Below are positions 1 through 7,096 of a stretch of DNA of 13,966 nt, in pieces (within the stretch, counting starts at the first letter, position 1; every line of letters starts with the position of its first letter). Origin of the DNA: DATGMB01 sp035293845 (lineage in GTDB: Bacteria > Acidobacteriota > Terriglobia > Bryobacterales > Bryobacteraceae). Below the pieces are notes generated by a model that saw only the letters and a list, made by a program, of their open reading frames with translations, did not search any database and was not told the origin of the DNA. The stretch spans positions 1-13,966 of the forward strand of contig DATGMB010000025.1 in assembly GCA_035293845.1 (NCBI GenBank), given 5' to 3'. The position numbers and the translations under genes were made by a program.

Positions 1-2
1 AT

Positions 3-1454
3 TCCGGCGCCTGGGTCGATGCTCGGGTTCCATCCCTGGAGAGCCCTATCCCCCGCCCAGGTGATTCGAGTGTAGCAGCCGAAAGCAACCGGACACTTCA
101 CTTGCTACTTAAACCGGACATCTTGACGTGCTACCAACAAGGCGGTCTCAGTGTCGATTGGAGTCTGTCCCCCCACTGGACCTTCCGGAGCTATGAGCGA
201 TCATCGGTGGCACACTCGATTTACAGCGGTGCGTGGGCGGAGAAGCTAAATCCCGACGGCCACACCATGGCGCTTCAGGATTATTACAACGTCCAGAACT
301 GGCGCACTCACTACTGGGTAAATGATCTCGTCGGATCTTTGCGCACCGGGCCGGTGGCGCATACCGTACTCATCGGGATCGACCTGAACCGGGAATATAC
401 CGAAAGCCGTTCCGATCCGAGCCGATTGCTCTGCGGCCTCACACTCGACATCAATCACCCCGATTACACATTTCCGGGTTCGGCGCCTTGTCCCATGCCC
501 AAAGGGGGCAATGGACCCTCAGGCACGACCTGGTTGCGAAGCGATTATGGAGGGCTGTATTTACAGGATCAACTCGCGATCGGGCGGAGATTCCGGCTAT
601 TGCTGGGTGGCCGGTACGACCTTGCCCTGGAAACAGGCAATGTCGTCTCGCCCGTTACCGGGGTTTCCGGAAGTCCAACGCACGATCACACCTTCTCACC
701 ACGTCTCGGTGCCACCTACAGGATAGTCGACAGTATTTCGGTTTACGCGAATTACACAGAGTCTTTTCTCCCACAGCCGGGGTGGGCGTTTCTGAAACCC
801 CGTGCCGGCAGCGGCACGGTACCGGGGCTGAATGCGTTTTCCCTTGTGCCCGAACGGGGAACGCAATACGAAGCCGGGGCAAAGCTTGCGACGGCGGCGC
901 GACGTGTGTCGGGTACCATCGCACTTTTCGATATCCGGAAGCGCGACAGCACGAGCGAGGACGTAAGTAACCCGGGGGCCTCCATTCAGCTCGGCAAGGA
1001 GCGCAGCCGGGGGGTGGAGACTGATGTAACCGTTCAGGTCGCAAAACCCGTGTCTCTGACGATGAACTATGCCTACACGATGGCTGTGCTACTCCAGGAC
1101 GTCACGTATCCGGCAGGTGCGATCGCGATGGGGTCGCCTCGCCATAGTGGAAGCCTTTGGGCAAGCTATGAATCCGATCACGGCAAGATTCGTGGATTGG
1201 GGATTCACGCGGGTTTGGTGGCTATGACCCGGAGGTTCGGAGACTTCAGTAATACATTTCTCCTGCCGGGTTTCGCGCGATTTGACACCGGTGCTTTCTA
1301 CAAGATCTACAGGCACGACCACGAGCGCTACCGGCTTGCGGTCACATCGGAAAACGTTGGCAACCGGCGATATTATGCAGGCGCGCAGGGTGTCAGCTCG
1401 ATTATGCCCGGAGCGCCGCGATCGTTCGTCGCGAGGGTCACCGCAACTTTTTAG
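3..1454 (+). CDS. TonB-dependent siderophore-type outer-membrane receptor, C-terminal part (5' end outside window)
   Basis: The frame is open from base 3 with no stop, so the gene begins upstream; the first possible internal start (TTG at 102) is not a real start. The visible part is the beta-barrel of a ferrichrome/siderophore-receptor-like protein. Family-typical stretches are YANYTESFLPQPG, LVPERGTQYEAGAK, a GKERSRGVETD strand, GSPRHSGSLWASYE, and a last block with ENVGNRRYYAG and PGAPRSFVARV. It ends in Phe (TATF), the usual C-terminal outer-membrane-protein signal for BAM insertion. The N-terminal plug and TonB box are not in the window. Two cysteines about 19 residues apart (near 430 and 490) probably sit in an extracellular loop. 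The role would be TonB-driven uptake of an iron chelate or similar ligand; the substrate cannot be read from this part. The next gene starts 36 bases downstream on the same strand and may be co-transcribed. Third-position GC is lower than in genes right of 3.6 kb. Confidence 0.88.
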   Translation, partial: SGAWVDARVPSLESPIPRPGDSSVAAESNRTLHLLLKPDILTCYQQGGLSVDWSLSPHWTFRSYERSSVAHSIYSGAWAEKLNPDGHTMALQDYYNVQNWRTHYWVNDLVGSLRTGPVAHTVLIGIDLNREYTESRSDPSRLLCGLTLDINHPDYTFPGSAPCPMPKGGNGPSGTTWLRSDYGGLYLQDQLAIGRRFRLLLGGRYDLALETGNVVSPVTGVSGSPTHDHTFSPRLGATYRIVDSISVYANYTESFLPQPGWAFLKPRAGSGTVPGLNAFSLVPERGTQYEAGAKLATAARRVSGTIALFDIRKRDSTSEDVSNPGASIQLGKERSRGVETDVTVQVAKPVSLTMNYAYTMAVLLQDVTYPAGAIAMGSPRHSGSLWASYESDHGKIRGLGIHAGLVAMTRRFGDFSNTFLLPGFARFDTGAFYKIYRHDHERYRLAVTSENVGNRRYYAGAQGVSSIMPGAPRSFVARVTATF

Positions 1455-1490
1455 ATAACTTCCGCGCACGCTCATTTTAAAAGGACCAAT

Positions 1491-2450
1491 ATGTCGCACT
1501 CATCCCATGTTCCTTCTCTTCTGAAATACGTCCTGTTTCCAGCATTCCTCTGCCTTTACATCCCACACGTGTTCGCGCAGTCAAACGGTCCGGCGATCGT
1601 AGCCGGACCGAACGTCAGAGTGTCCACTGACCGGCCCGATCGCTATCACGGCGAAACGGCCTGGGCCGCACACCCCAGCAATCCACAGTTGCTGATCGGC
1701 GGTTCCATGATCTACGATCCTTCGCGAACAGAAGACCATTCGGTTGTTTATGTGTCAACCGATGGCGGCGCGACATGGCATGCCACCCTGGAGACGGGCG
1801 CCGGACAATCGGTAGACCCGTCTTACGCGATGAGCCGCACCGGCGGCGCTTACTTTTTGCATGACTCGGATGGCAATGGGTATTGCGAGTTTTACCGGTC
1901 GAATGATGGCGGTCTGACCTGGTCGGCCCCGATTCGGCTGAACCTTCTGGACCGTTCTTGGCTCGCTGTCGACAATACCGGCGGGCGCTATGATGGCAGA
2001 ATTTATATTGTCGGGGCCGTGCAGGATGCCAATAAGACCCAGGCTGTGGTTCTATATTACTCTTCAGACGGCGGTATTACTTTCACCGGGCCGGTCGGCG
2101 CCACCGGCCTGGGGGGCGATCCAAGCAATCCCGTGGTCTTATCGGACGGAACGGTTGTCCTGAATTCGATCCTGTCCGGTGAAAGCGGGAGACTTCTTGC
2201 GACGCGCTCAACCGACGGCGGAGCGCATTTGTCGCCTGCCATCGAGGTCGCTCATTGGACCAACACACTCAGCTTAGGGGGAAGTCAAATAACAGCAATA
2301 CAACCTTCCTGTCCCTGCTGGCGGCTGATTCCTCGAGTGGCGCCAGTCGCGATCGCATCTATGCAGTGTGGCCCGACAGTAGTTCGGGAAGGTCCGAAAT
2401 CTACGTCTCGTCGTCCGCCGATCGGGGACTCACCTGGGGCGCAAAGGTAA
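1491..2450 (+). CDS. Secreted Asp-box (BNR/sialidase-like) repeat protein, N-terminal part of a frameshifted gene
   Basis: The ATG at 1491 has a good ribosome-binding site (AAGGA at 1481-1485, 5 bases away). Residues 1-29 are a signal peptide: a hydrophobic stretch ending in HVFA with QSNG following, so export is expected. Four Asp-boxes (S/T-x-D-G-G-x-T-W type) are visible: STDGGATW near residue 90, SNDGGLTW near 138, SSDGGITF near 191 and STDGGAHL near 240. This is the repeat of BNR/sialidase-fold beta-propellers. The protein matches the family only up to about residue 264 (base 2281). Beyond that the frame gives an unrelated Cys/Pro/Arg-rich tail to the stop at 2450, while the family sequence continues in the frame of the 2255-3529 entry. 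Restoring one G in the run at 2277-2281 gives one protein of about 679 residues. Sialidase activity is not implied; many such proteins are non-catalytic propellers. It is a single-base pseudogene or a sequence error. Confidence 0.8.
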   Translation: MSHSSHVPSLLKYVLFPAFLCLYIPHVFAQSNGPAIVAGPNVRVSTDRPDRYHGETAWAAHPSNPQLLIGGSMIYDPSRTEDHSVVYVSTDGGATWHATLETGAGQSVDPSYAMSRTGGAYFLHDSDGNGYCEFYRSNDGGLTWSAPIRLNLLDRSWLAVDNTGGRYDGRIYIVGAVQDANKTQAVVLYYSSDGGITFTGPVGATGLGGDPSNPVVLSDGTVVLNSILSGESGRLLATRSTDGGAHLSPAIEVAHWTNTLSLGGSQITAIQPSCPCWRLIPRVAPVAIASMQCGPTVVREGPKSTSRRPPIGDSPGAQR

Positions 2451-3529
2451 AAGTGAACGACGATGTGCCCCGGGCTGCTCCCGGTACAGGCCCCAACGAC
2501 ATCCAACCGTCTATCGGGGTGAACAACCAGGGAGTGGTCGGAGTCAGTTGGTATGACCGGCGGGAGAATACGGATGATCTCGGATGGCGGACTCGTTTTG
2601 CTGCTTCGTACGATGGCGGGCTGACCTTTAGTGCCAGTGTGCCGGTCTCGGACGCGATCTACGACCCCGCCCAGAATCACGTGCCGCCGCCTTCAGATCC
2701 GACAAAGATCCCTTTTAGCCAGCGCTTCTTCACGAACAACGGTGGGGATGTCAACCAGATGACCGTGGATGCGAACGGCACCTTTCACGTGTTTTGGACG
2801 GACACGAGAACCGGAATCGCGCAGATATTTACGAGCACGATACGCGTGAGCGCGAGTGGCGGCTCAGATCCCACGATTGCACCCAACGGCGTACTAAACG
2901 CCGCATCATTTCTAAGCTCACTCTCGCCAGGCGCGATCATGACTATTTTCGGGTCGGGGCTTTCGCAGGGAACGAGTAGCGCTTCCCAGACGCCGCTGCC
3001 CACGACGCTCTCGGGAGTGTCGGTCAGCGTGAATGGAACGGCGGCGCCGCTCTATTACACGTCGCCCGTGCAGATCAATGCGCAGATTCCTTTCGAGACC
3101 GGTGCCGGTAGTGCAACAGTCACGGTGGCCGTCAATGGACGCACCACGAGCCAAGCCATTCAGCTTTCCAATGCCTCGCCAGGTGTTTTCACTGACGGCG
3201 CCCGAATTGTTCCTATAGGAAGCGCGCGGCGCGGAGACTTGATCACGCTTTTCATTACCGGCCAGGGGCCACTCTCGCCGCCGGTCCCGACTGGCGCCAC
3301 ACCAGCCGTAACCGCCGGCGCAGCGGTGCCGTCGCCGGCGCTGAACGTCGCACTCACTGTGGGCAACGTGCCGGCGGACATTCTCTTCGTTGGCGTTCCA
3401 GCGTGGTCCGTGGGCGTGACCCAGATTAATTTTCGGGTACCCAGCTCAGTGGCCGCCGGGGACGCGCAGGTAGTCGTTACAGTCGGCGGACAACCGAGCG
3501 CGCCGGCGATGCTGACAATCTTAAACTAG
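2255..3529 (+). CDS. C-terminal part of the frameshifted Asp-box protein, with Solibacter-type C-terminal domain
   Basis: This is the same gene as the 1491 entry, read in the -1 frame. The nominal TTG start at 2255 is only the first start-like codon in the frame; true coding begins at about 2279. The propeller continues with SSADRGLTW (near residue 53) and ASYDGGLTF (near 117), and a last blade-like segment NGTFHVFWTDTR. From about residue 205 to the end (424) there is a domain that reads as the Solibacter uncharacterised C-terminal domain: NGVLNAASF, SPGAIMTIFGSGLS, a YTSPVQINAQIPFE block, NASPGVFT, LITLFITGQGP, VGVTQINFRVP and a closing MLTILN. This domain is found at the end of many large secreted acidobacterial proteins; its function is not known. 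It is the best taxonomic marker in the window. Attachment at the cell surface is an inference. The stop at 3529 is followed by 85 gene-free bases before the convergent MFS gene. Confidence 0.85.
   Translation: MDQHTQLRGKSNNSNTTFLSLLAADSSSGASRDRIYAVWPDSSSGRSEIYVSSSADRGLTWGAKVKVNDDVPRAAPGTGPNDIQPSIGVNNQGVVGVSWYDRRENTDDLGWRTRFAASYDGGLTFSASVPVSDAIYDPAQNHVPPPSDPTKIPFSQRFFTNNGGDVNQMTVDANGTFHVFWTDTRTGIAQIFTSTIRVSASGGSDPTIAPNGVLNAASFLSSLSPGAIMTIFGSGLSQGTSSASQTPLPTTLSGVSVSVNGTAAPLYYTSPVQINAQIPFETGAGSATVTVAVNGRTTSQAIQLSNASPGVFTDGARIVPIGSARRGDLITLFITGQGPLSPPVPTGATPAVTAGAAVPSPALNVALTVGNVPADILFVGVPAWSVGVTQINFRVPSSVAAGDAQVVVTVGGQPSAPAMLTILN
2277..2281 (+). other. Frameshift site in a G homopolymer splitting the Asp-box gene
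   Basis: The sequence reads TTAGGGGGAAG. Upstream, the frame starting at 1491 gives TNTLSLGG; downstream, the -1 frame gives KSNNSNTTFLSLLAAD, then more Asp-boxes. One extra G (six instead of five) joins them without a gap. The zero-frame codons TTA GGG GGA are not a canonical X-XXY-YYZ slippery heptamer, so an indel is more likely than programmed slippage. Confidence 0.75.
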
Positions 3530-3614
3530 CGGGCTGCTGAATGCGCCGAGATCGCTTCGGAAACCGCGCCATACCCCGATTTACGGGGCCGGACGCCCAC
3601 CCCGCCCTGCCGCC

Positions 3615-4904
3615 CTACGCCTTCTCCAGCGGCGTCACCGGATCCAGCAGCAGCCAGAACACAATGCCCGTCGCGTAAACCGCCGCCGACACGTAAAACG
3701 TCAGGTTCCAGTTGCTGTGCGTCCATTTCAACAGGTACCCGATCACGACCGGCGCCGCGAACCCGGCCAGATTGCCCCACATGTTCATCGCGCCCGAAAG
3801 CGTTCCCGCGTATTTCCCGCCGATATCCATCGCCGCCGACCACGCGCCCGGCATCACCAGGTCGTTCGAAAAGCTCGCCATGCCGATCGCCAGGATCGCC
3901 GCCAGCGGATCGTGCATGTAGGTCGAAAGCACCAGGAACGCCGCCGCCCCCGCGAAACCGAGGCAGGCCATCGCCCGCCGCGCCAGCGTCAGACTGCCGG
4001 TGCGGCGCGCCAGCCATCCGCCCGCCACCACCGAGGCCGGGTTGCCCAACCCGCCGCAAAACAGCGGCAGGATGCCGAACCAAGCCGTCGTCCCCAGCTC
4101 CAGGTGGCGCGCCTCGTGCAGATAGGTCGGCAGCCACGTGATATAGAAATACCAGCCGTAGCTGAGCGCAAAATATTGCCAGCACAGCATCCAGACCTGC
4201 CGCGACCGCAGGAACCGGCCCCACGGCACGTCGCCGTGGCCCGCGGCCAGCTTGGCACTGCGCTGCAGCAGGTCGCGCTCGGCCTGGTTCAGCTTGGGGT
4301 TTTCCATCGGATCGTTGCGGTACCAGCGGTAGAAAATCACCGCCCAGACCACGCCGATCAGGCCGAAGAGCCGGAACGCATTGCGCCAGCCCACGTGCCT
4401 CATGATGAAGTAGATCAACGGCGGCGTGAAGGCCCCGCCCCAACGGGCCGCCAGCCACATGATCCCCTGCGCCCGCGTCTTCTCCCGCGCCGGCAGCCAG
4501 GTGGTGAACGCCTTCGTCAGGTTCGGAAAGCATCCCGCCTCGCCCGCGCCGAACAGGAACTGCGTGGTCGAGATCGAGGCCAGATTGAACGCCGATCCCG
4601 TGGCCGCCGTGCACGCCGACCACCACACCACGATGCGCAACAGCACTTTGCGCGGCCCCAGCCAGTCGCCCAGGTACCCGCCGGGCATTTCGAAGATCGC
4701 GTAAGCCAGCCCGAACATCCCGAAGGCCCACCCCATCTGGTCCGAAGAAAGGCCGAGGTCCCGGGCAATATCCAGCTTCGCGAACGACAATGAAACACGA
4801 TCGATATATGTGATCACCGCGAGCGTAACGGCGAATACAATTACCCAGTACCGAACCCTCGTCGGACGTTCCACTACGCTCTGCGCTTGGGGCACCATTG
4901 GCAT
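3615..4904 (-). CDS. MFS transporter, ACS (anion:cation symporter)-like
   Basis: This is a 12-helix-type secondary transporter of about 429 residues, a normal length for the family. The first helix carries VITYIDRVSLSFA, typical of the ACS/hexuronate-glucarate-like branch. The loop 2-3 motif A is GYLGDWLGPRKVL, and GAGEAGCFPNLTKAF with TWLPAREKTRAQG follows in the fourth-helix region. Expected activity is proton- or cation-coupled uptake of an organic anion such as a sugar acid; the substrate cannot be assigned. Start choice: the frame stays open to a TTG at 4925 with no ribosome-binding site, while ATGs lie at 4904 and 4898. I chose 4904 because the first helix then begins at a family-like distance, but none has a clear Shine-Dalgarno site. 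A palindrome lies directly upstream of 4904. The gene is convergent with the Asp-box gene and divergent from the small zinc-ribbon gene, with 32 bases between starts. No sugar-acid catabolic gene is nearby to hint at the substrate. Confidence 0.87.
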   Translation of the reverse strand: MPMVPQAQSVVERPTRVRYWVIVFAVTLAVITYIDRVSLSFAKLDIARDLGLSSDQMGWAFGMFGLAYAIFEMPGGYLGDWLGPRKVLLRIVVWWSACTAATGSAFNLASISTTQFLFGAGEAGCFPNLTKAFTTWLPAREKTRAQGIMWLAARWGGAFTPPLIYFIMRHVGWRNAFRLFGLIGVVWAVIFYRWYRNDPMENPKLNQAERDLLQRSAKLAAGHGDVPWGRFLRSRQVWMLCWQYFALSYGWYFYITWLPTYLHEARHLELGTTAWFGILPLFCGGLGNPASVVAGGWLARRTGSLTLARRAMACLGFAGAAAFLVLSTYMHDPLAAILAIGMASFSNDLVMPGAWSAAMDIGGKYAGTLSGAMNMWGNLAGFAAPVVIGYLLKWTHSNWNLTFYVSAAVYATGIVFWLLLDPVTPLEKA

Positions 4905-4917
4905 AGTGTGACACACT
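4905..4917. promoter_or_regulatory. Perfect palindrome (6+1+6) between divergent starts, candidate operator
   Basis: AGTGTG-A-CACACT is a perfect inverted repeat with one central base. It lies in the 32 bases between the ATG of the MFS gene (4904, minus) and the ATG of the small gene (4937, plus), immediately upstream of the MFS start. Its size and the TGTG/CACA half-sites resemble operators of dimeric helix-turn-helix regulators, though no regulator gene is in the window. If the MFS gene really starts at TTG 4925, the palindrome would lie inside its coding region. Confidence 0.35.
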
Positions 4918-4936
4918 GGAACCAAGGGGAGAAAGG

Positions 4937-5116
4937 ATGATCCACAGGTTGTTCGACCTGCTCTTCGGATGTCCGCACAAACGGCTCAGCCGTCCGGTGA
5001 CGCCGCCGTCGCGAAAGGGCTCTCCGCCCGGTCAGACCTACGTCGTCTGCCTCGATTGCGGCAAGCACCTCGCCTACGACACCCAGAAGATGCAGGTCGG
5101 CAAACCGCTGGATTGA
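4937..5116 (+). CDS. Small putative zinc-ribbon protein, 59 aa, conserved-hypothetical type
   Basis: The ATG at 4937 has the best ribosome-binding site in the window (AGGGGAG at 4925-4931, 5 bases away) and the frame runs to TGA at 5114-5116. The protein begins MIHRLFDLLFGCPHKRLSRP and continues with VTPPSRKG, then YVVCLDCGKHLAYD and KMQVGKPLD. Candidate metal ligands are Cys12 and His14 (CPH) with Cys38 and Cys41 (CLDC), a two-knuckle zinc-ribbon pattern. I recall small proteins of this pattern (C-x-H-(K/R)-R, then YVVCLDCG..(F/L)AYD) as common in Acidobacteriota and without known function; this is memory, not a search. There is no signal peptide or membrane helix, so it is probably cytoplasmic. 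The gene lies alone on the plus strand between two minus-strand transporter genes: it diverges from the MFS gene and its stop is four bases from the stop of the permease. Its upstream region is shared with the MFS start. Confidence 0.78.
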   Translation: MIHRLFDLLFGCPHKRLSRPVTPPSRKGSPPGQTYVVCLDCGKHLAYDTQKMQVGKPLD

Positions 5117-5120
5117 GCGC

Positions 5121-6506
5121 CTATTCGCGCGCGCGGATAAACACCCGGTACACCAGCGCCCCGAGCCCTACCGTCGCAAACGCGCTCAGCGACGCCGGCG
5201 GATGCGAGATCACGCCGTACACCATCATCGCCGTCCCCACCGCGATATACAGCAGCGGAATCACCGGCCAGCCGAATTCGAGCGCGCGCAGACGCTGCCA
5301 GCCCGGCCGCCTCCGCCGGAATACGAATAGCGACGCCACGGAAAGCACCGTAAACAACGTCAGGCTCATCCCGATATAGATCACCAGTTGCGGAAACGGC
5401 GTCACCGTCATCGCCATCGCGCACAGGCCCTGCGCCACGATCGCCACCACCGGCGTATGCCACCGCGGATGCACCGCCGCCGCGGACCGGAAAAACGCCC
5501 CGTTGCGCGCCATCGCGTAATAGACGCGCGGTCCGATGGTCACTTCCGCATTCACCGTGGATACGATGCAAATCGCCAGCAGCGCGGAAAACAGCCCGCC
5601 CACCCGCGGCCCGAAGAGATTCGCCGCCGCCACCGAACCCACCGCGATCACGCCTTTCATGTTCTCGAGCGGCGTCGCGTAAATGTAAATCACGTTCAGC
5701 AGCAGATAGATGATCGCCACCACGCCCGTCCCGATCGCCAGCGCCAGCGGCAGCGTGCGCTCGGGACGCCGCACCTCCTCGGCTACGTAGGTCGCCGCGT
5801 TCCACCCGCTATAGCCGAACATCACCCAGAGCAGGCTGACCACGAACTGCGTCGGCAGGCTCAGCGTCGACGTGCGCACCGCGGGCTCCGAAAAATGCGC
5901 CCAGCTTCCAGTGCCGGATGCGAACCCGAGCAGCAGGAAGCCGGCGATTACCAGGATCTTGGTGCTGGTAAGGACGTTCTGCACTTTCGCCGTGCGGCCG
6001 ATGCCGAAACAGTTCAGCGCCGTGAAGGAAGCGATCAGCAGCGAGGCCACCAGTTGCCCCGGACCGATCCGGAAGGCGAATTCGCCGTGGCCGATCACTA
6101 CCGGCGCGTTGGCCTGCTGCAGGCCGGGGAAAAAGGAGCCCAGGTAGTCCGAAAAGGCCAGCGCCGCGGTGGCAATGGGCGCGGAAAAGCCCGCAAAAAA
6201 CGACACCCACCCCGTCATGAAGCCCCATTCCGCCCCGTAAGCGTGGGTCAGGTAAACGTACTCGCCGCCCGAGCTCGGAAAGTTAATGCCCAGCTCGGAG
6301 TAGCTCAGCGCCCCGGCGAAGGCAAACAGCGCCCCCGCCGCCCAGCAGCCCAGGATCAGCCCCGCGCTCCCCAGGTCCGCCGCCATGAAGCCCGTGGAAC
6401 CGAAGATCGCGGTCCCCACCATGTTGGAGATCACCAGCGCGGTGGCGCTGAACAGCCCGAGCTGCCGTAGCAGGCCGGCCTTCGGCATCGGAATGGGGTT
6501 CGGCAT
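5121..6506 (-). CDS. APC-superfamily amino-acid permease
   Basis: This is a 461-residue integral membrane protein, the usual length for 12-helix APC permeases. The first helix contains the glycine-rich substrate-site motif as VISNMVGTAIFGSTGFM. Next come YSELGINFPSSGGEYVYL, the conserved E-x-x-x-x-P-x-x-G-G-x-Y segment at the helix 2-3 junction, and GFMTGWVSFFAGFSAP in the next helix. GYSGWNAATYVAEEVRRPERTLP is the characteristic helix 6 and following loop. It is expected to import, or exchange, amino acids or related amines across the inner membrane; which substrate cannot be read. The ATG at 6506 has no clear ribosome-binding site; a second ATG at 6488 would only trim six residues. The gene ends four bases from the convergent small gene. 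The upstream neighbour on the same strand is the last gene of the minus-strand tad arm, 66 bases away, so read-through from that arm is possible but a functional link is not evident. Confidence 0.88.
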   Translation of the reverse strand: MPNPIPMPKAGLLRQLGLFSATALVISNMVGTAIFGSTGFMAADLGSAGLILGCWAAGALFAFAGALSYSELGINFPSSGGEYVYLTHAYGAEWGFMTGWVSFFAGFSAPIATAALAFSDYLGSFFPGLQQANAPVVIGHGEFAFRIGPGQLVASLLIASFTALNCFGIGRTAKVQNVLTSTKILVIAGFLLLGFASGTGSWAHFSEPAVRTSTLSLPTQFVVSLLWVMFGYSGWNAATYVAEEVRRPERTLPLALAIGTGVVAIIYLLLNVIYIYATPLENMKGVIAVGSVAAANLFGPRVGGLFSALLAICIVSTVNAEVTIGPRVYYAMARNGAFFRSAAAVHPRWHTPVVAIVAQGLCAMAMTVTPFPQLVIYIGMSLTLFTVLSVASLFVFRRRRPGWQRLRALEFGWPVIPLLYIAVGTAMMVYGVISHPPASLSAFATVGLGALVYRVFIRARE

Positions 6507-6572
6507 CGGGAAAACGCGGCCAGGACCCTCAGCGGGGTAGCGATGAAGACCTGCCCGTTCGCAATCCCTATC

Positions 6573-7094
6573 TTAGAAGAGAATCACCTGGTGGGTGAAT
6601 CCGGGCAGCCAGAATGCGCTGAAGTTCACCGACCCGTGGCCGGGCGCCACCATCGCAATCGAGTTCTGCCACAGGTACTCGGTCTTGATCTCGACCGCGT
6701 TTCCAACCGAATTGTAGCCGCCCGTAGTGGGCGGCCAGGTGGTCGAATCGGTCTGGCAACTGCTCAGCGTGCAGGAGTGCGTCGTGGAGGTCACGCCATC
6801 CGATTTGTAGGCCGTAAAGAGCACCGTGACGCCGCTCGCCGGAATGCCGAGCGCCTGGTTCGCCAGCACCGTCGCGATGTCCTTGATCTGGGGCGCCGTA
6901 TTCCCCGCCGAAACGTAATTGGCGCCGTGCGTCGACATGTACGCTCCGGCGGCCTTGGTCGCGTACTGCAGCGTGTGGTAATGCCACATGCCGAGCGACA
7001 TCTGCACGGTCGAAATCCACGCGAAAATCAGGGGTATGCCGCACAGCGCGAACTCCAGGATCGCGCTGCCCGCCTGTCTGTTGCGCTTTGCCAT
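6573..7094 (-). CDS. TadE-like pseudopilin/minor pilin (arm 1, second copy type)
   Basis: This is a protein of about 173 residues with a basic N-terminus (MAKRNRQ) followed by GSAILEFALCGIPLIFAW, a pilin-like hydrophobic helix with a conserved Glu (E14) as in TadE-family proteins. The rest is a Ser/Thr/Gly-rich soluble domain containing one Cys pair (HSCTLSSCQ), probably exposed outside the inner membrane. TadE-type proteins are processed minor pilins of the Tad/Flp pilus, needed for tight adherence in systems that have been studied. Start choice: ATGs lie at 7100 and 7094. GAGGGG at 7101-7106 directly abuts the first but sits six bases from the second, so 7094 is preferred. The preceding gene ends at 7097, so the two are tightly coupled. 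The protein is paralogous to the one at 9576-10082: both have LEF plus a short helix, then W-x-Y-H-T-L-x-Y-A and an HGA segment. It is the last gene of the minus-strand arm. Confidence 0.8.
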   Translation of the reverse strand: MAKRNRQAGSAILEFALCGIPLIFAWISTVQMSLGMWHYHTLQYATKAAGAYMSTHGANYVSAGNTAPQIKDIATVLANQALGIPASGVTVLFTAYKSDGVTSTTHSCTLSSCQTDSTTWPPTTGGYNSVGNAVEIKTEYLWQNSIAMVAPGHGSVNFSAFWLPGFTHQVILF

Positions 7095-7096
7095 CG

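Noticed and set aside
2274..2284. Programmed -1 frameshift at TTAGGGGGAAG
   Set aside because: The codons TTA GGG GGA do not form a canonical slippery heptamer, and no adjacent stimulatory structure was identified; an indel is simpler.
1491..3529. Calling the Asp-box protein a true sialidase
   Set aside because: Asp-boxes occur in many non-sialidase propellers, and the catalytic Arg triad and FRIP-type motif of sialidases are not seen.
3574..3588. Small hairpin CCCCG-ATTTA-CGGGG between the convergent Asp-box and MFS genes, considered as a terminator
   Set aside because: The stem is only five pairs with no T-tract on either strand; too weak to call a terminator.
3717..4793. Long plus-strand frame opposite the MFS gene (358 residues)
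   Set aside because: Arg/His/Pro/Gln-rich, no domain, fully antisense to a clear transporter gene.
3526..4980. 484-residue open frame on the minus strand overlapping the MFS gene
   Set aside because: Its product is Gly/Arg/Ala-rich and family-less, while the neighbouring frame has clear MFS motifs; it is a shadow frame.
5388..6470. Long plus-strand frame opposite the permease gene (360 residues)
   Set aside because: Arg/His-rich low-complexity product; the opposite strand encodes a clear APC permease.
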